DNA of 64,000 nt. It comes from Amphibalanus amphitrite (taxonomy: Eukaryota; Arthropoda; Thecostraca; Balanomorpha; Balanidae). Positions 61,158-64,000 of this stretch are shown one piece after another. Positions within the stretch are counted from its first letter, which is position 1; each line of letters starts with the position of its first letter. A program made the translations under genes and the position numbers. The notes beneath the pieces are model-generated. The model searched no databases and was not told where the DNA came from. It saw only the letters and a program-made list of their open reading frames with translations. The DNA is taken from assembly GCF_019059575.1 (NCBI RefSeq), contig NW_024882202.1:310001-374000 (forward strand). The letters run 5' to 3'.

Positions 61158-61231
61158 GTACGTACCGAGAACAGAGAACCACAGAGGGGGAGGAGTGCAC
61201 AACCATCTAGCACCGACTGCCTCCTTATTAA

Positions 61232-62415
61232 ACCGCGCCCCACTGGGGTCTGCGTATAACGCGCCCCACTGAAACTAACTCCGAAACTACTGGGCTGATC
61301 GTCAAAATTCAAACGGCGTCTGATAGCTCCGGAAAAACTGTCGAACGAAACCTAATTTAATTGGCCTCAAGGTCACCAATGACGTCACAGGTCAGGTCAA
61401 AGTAAAAATTATCGATAAATGGCTTGTTCACCTTATGGGCTCTGACCGCCGTCTTAGGTACAAGTCAGATCGGGCTCATTTCTGGTTTACACACTCGTGA
61501 GCAGATGCTCATTTCTGGTTTACACACTCGTGAGCAGATGCTCTAGATACCCTGAAGATACGAAACTCGTTCCTTGATTTTCAGGTCCGGGTCAGGTCAT
61601 CACAGGTCACGGAGATCTTTGTCATCAGTCGGTCACGTGACACATGTTTTATGGTCCATTTAGGCCGTAGATTTCGATTTCGATGTCGGTTATGTCATTC
61701 GAGGTAATTGTGAGTTAAATTTAGCTTAGGTCAGACAACGTTCAGGTCAAAAAGGTCAAAGTTTAATGTTAAATTTTTAACAAAAAAGTGTCTATCGGAT
61801 GCAGTTTGAACTCAGGAACACAACGGTGCTATTTATATTGGTGTACGATGTCAAATACGTACTTAAAAATTGATTTGAAAAATTTATAATCGTAGAATTG
61901 TTGCTATAATGCGTAATGTATAACTTGGCCATTTTTGAAGATATCTGGCTAAAACTTGCTAGGCTAAGTCATGAGCATGTGTTCTATCACATATAGGTAC
62001 CTATTCCGTTTTTTTCTCGAAAAGTTAAAAACTTTTTGAAAAAAGATGAATAATAACGTATGAATTTTAATATTTATACTTTTCAAAATTTTCACATTTC
62101 TGAAAATCCGAGATAACAGTTTGATAGCGCAGTCTATTCTGAGTACTTTCATGCAAAGAAATTGGATCTAGCTTAAAAACTGAGCGATTGCCGTGGTTCA
62201 ATGTTTTGCGTCGAAATCGGCCAAACATGACGTCACTCTGACGTCATTTCCGGCCAACTTATAGAAGCTACAAAGTTCATATTTTGACACAAGGTGTCAA
62301 AATGATGCATCCAAAGGTGCAAAAAGTTTGGTGTTGATACGTCAAGTGGTTTAGACGTTATTGGAGAAAAACGGGAGGGGGCTATGAATAGCCCCCGCCT
62401 CCACTGGGGCGCGGG
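61232..62415. mobile_element. TTAA-flanked (piggyBac-type) element with AGGTCA motifs, copy 2
   Basis: TTAA at 61228-61231, start (A)CCGCGCCCCACTGGGG. End CCACTGGGGCGCGGG, then TTAA 62416-62419. Inside are AGGTCAGGTCA and GGGTCAGGTCA groups (about 61389-61402, 61583-61613 and 61740-61770), GACGTCA motifs, and a tandem 33-bp duplication at about 61478-61543. About 1.2 kb, no transposase. Confidence 0.78.
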
Positions 62416-62768
62416 TTAACCCGCTTTTACAGCGTGATTTAACTTCTTAGTCAGGTGTCGGGTTTTAACATGTAAGCACACGTTGTAGGATGCATAGAAT
62501 CCATTATGTCAGCATGGTCAAACAACCAGTTTTTTTAGACCTGACTGTGAGGTCAGGTCAAGTGCCCCAAGTTACGGGTTCGGTTTTTGGAAAACACCTT
62601 CGCCAAGAATGGTCACAGAGCCGCGATTTTGGCACCATCATGTTTGTCATGCTCAGGCGTGTCGAACGGTTACTTTTTGTTTGGGTGAGGTCAACTTTAA
62701 GTGTTGACCTCGGGTCAAGGTCAGATCAGAGCCACTCAGGTCACTAAGTTGTTTGAAGGAGGTCTTAA

Positions 62769-63766
62769 CCCTCGCACCGACGGGGGGCGGATATCCGCCC
62801 CCCTGAGGTTTTTCACGAATAGCGGGAAAACCGCGGCGCGTAGCGCCGCGAAATTTGGTATGACTATAACCTCATCAATTTTACACATGGTGTGCAAGTT
62901 TGAACCTCCTACCTTTTAAGGTCAGGTCACTAGGTCACTTTGAATGACCTAACCTCAAGTCACTTTTTTGCAACTTTGTCACCGTGCCAGAGCTACAGTA
63001 GATGTCGGAGGCCTTTGAAAGTCGCAGGATATTATTAGGTCATTAGTAGCTACAATTTGTATATCTCGGAATTTTGATATCGGTGACCTAAGGTCAGGTC
63101 AATTTCGCGACCTCCCCATTTTAAGTCAATGGGGGGAAAATCAACTCCCTGTTTTTACCACTAAAACGGGTCGGAATGGCCCCATATACCATACATGACT
63201 TCATATACGATCAACCTTCACTACCTTGAGGTCTGTTTCGCTGTTGGGCAGCTGTGAGGTCATGTGACGTCATCAAAGGTCACCAAAGGTTTTTGGCCAA
63301 TAACTCCGTACAGGAACAAGATACAGACGCGTGGATGGTCTCATTGTGTTCAGCTCATCAAGACGCATCGAATGATATACATGATGACCTCGAGGTCACG
63401 TGACCTGAGGTCAACCTTTGACCTTGACCTTTCGAGGTCAACATATATACCATTCGATGCGGATTGACGAGAGGATCACGATGATGCCCTTAGTTTGTTC
63501 CTATCTTGATTAATTGGAAAGTTATTAGAGAAAAACTCTCTCCATATCTAGCGCCGCCATTTTGACTTTTTCGACCCCTGTGACGTCATCTTTGACCTGA
63601 CCTGAAAATGACCTTTGTAAAAATTGTAGATCTTGGCCGTGCGTATCCGATGCCGTTTACCGCTTGTCGCTATCTTGCTTCGTTCTCGAGATCTCAGGGG
63701 GGGCGGTCATCCGCCCCCCCCCCCCCGTCGGTGCGAAGTTGGCGCAGACCCCCGTCGGTGCGCGGG
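62769..63766. mobile_element. TTAA-flanked (piggyBac-type) element with AGGTCA motifs, copy 3
   Basis: TTAA 62765-62768, start CCCTCGCACCGACGGGGG. End CCCCCGTCGGTGCGCGGG, then TTAA 63767-63770. Inverted inner repeats GGGCGGATATCCGCCC and GGGCGGTCATCCGCCC are at the two ends. AGGTCA in both directions recurs at about 62917-62965, 63075-63105, 63254-63290 and 63385-63440. No coding. Confidence 0.8.
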
Positions 63767-64000
63767 TTAACACATGTCCATCATTTGATTTGGCAGGTCT
63801 TTCCGAGTCCAGTGCAGTGGTGGCTTTCCCGAATCTCTAACTCAAGCTGATCAGAGGTTATTTTCAAAAAACTCGTATGAACTTAGTGACGTTATAAATG
63901 ACGTCATGCAGTTAATATATTGCGAAAGAGATACAGCGGACCTTGTCGGAGTGCATGAAATCGTGATTCCATGCGATTGATATATGTAGTTTTAGATCAG

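Noticed and set aside
61158-61259. Continuation of the Cys-rich ORF to its stop
   Set aside because: A good donor (GTACGT) stands at 61158, and the last codons lie in a TTAA-flanked transposon, so this end is probably intron.

Overview
The window is eukaryotic, GC-moderate and intron-rich. It is most likely from an arthropod, probably a crustacean; a barnacle is possible but cannot be shown from this sequence alone. Host coding exons are GC-rich, while introns and intergenic DNA are AT-richer and full of small inverted-repeat transposons. I see no prokaryotic features, tRNA, rRNA or CRISPR array.

Layout. (1) 3305-34715, + strand: thirty consecutive exons (2807 codons plus stop, all splice phases compatible) of a bark beetle/Anakonda-type tricellular-junction protein. 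It has three repeats of SRCR + CUB-like + parallel beta-helix, then a C-type-lectin-like domain, one transmembrane helix and a cytoplasmic tail ending in a PDZ-ligand-like TAI. The 5' end lies outside the window or was not found. (2) Inside its introns are a full-length LTR retrotransposon (9993-21104, 5-bp target duplication) and an antisense intronless RCHY1/Pirh2-type RING ubiquitin ligase (24660-25505). The 5' LTR is itself split by a 6463-bp insertion (10200-16662) flanked by a perfect 11-bp target duplication. (3) 34716-42291: intergenic DNA dense in MITEs and foldbacks. (4) 42292-50607: two tandem trypsin-like serine protease genes. (5) 51472-53349, - strand: an intronless secreted coiled-coil + EB-like + SRCR protein. 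(6) 53350-59657: intergenic, with several inverted-repeat elements. (7) 59658-61157: first exon of a secreted protein made of about seven cysteine-rich repeats. (8) 61158-64000: two further TTAA-flanked elements carrying many AGGTCA motifs.

The most unusual object is the 6463-bp insertion. Its single uninterrupted 1911-codon ORF joins a non-LTR reverse transcriptase with a restriction-like endonuclease (residues about 1-950) to a complete USP16/45-type deubiquitinase (residues about 1023-1911: UBP zinc finger, catalytic Cys1197, His1781, Asp1886). The 11-bp duplication embraces the whole fusion, and an AATAAA lies 16 bases before the insert end, so reverse transcriptase and deubiquitinase appear to have been inserted together as one reverse-transcribed unit. 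The two LTRs of the host element differ, by eye, by one T in a T-run, so the LTR element is young and the fusion insertion younger still. This is either a chimeric processed copy made once, or a non-LTR element that has captured a deubiquitinase; the number of copies genome-wide would decide.

How the host genes relate: bark is an epithelial junction protein, and the four downstream genes are all secreted (two proteases, two Cys-rich proteins), but nothing in the sequence shows that they work together. All splice models are manual, based on GT/AG sites, phase continuity and paralogue or domain comparison.
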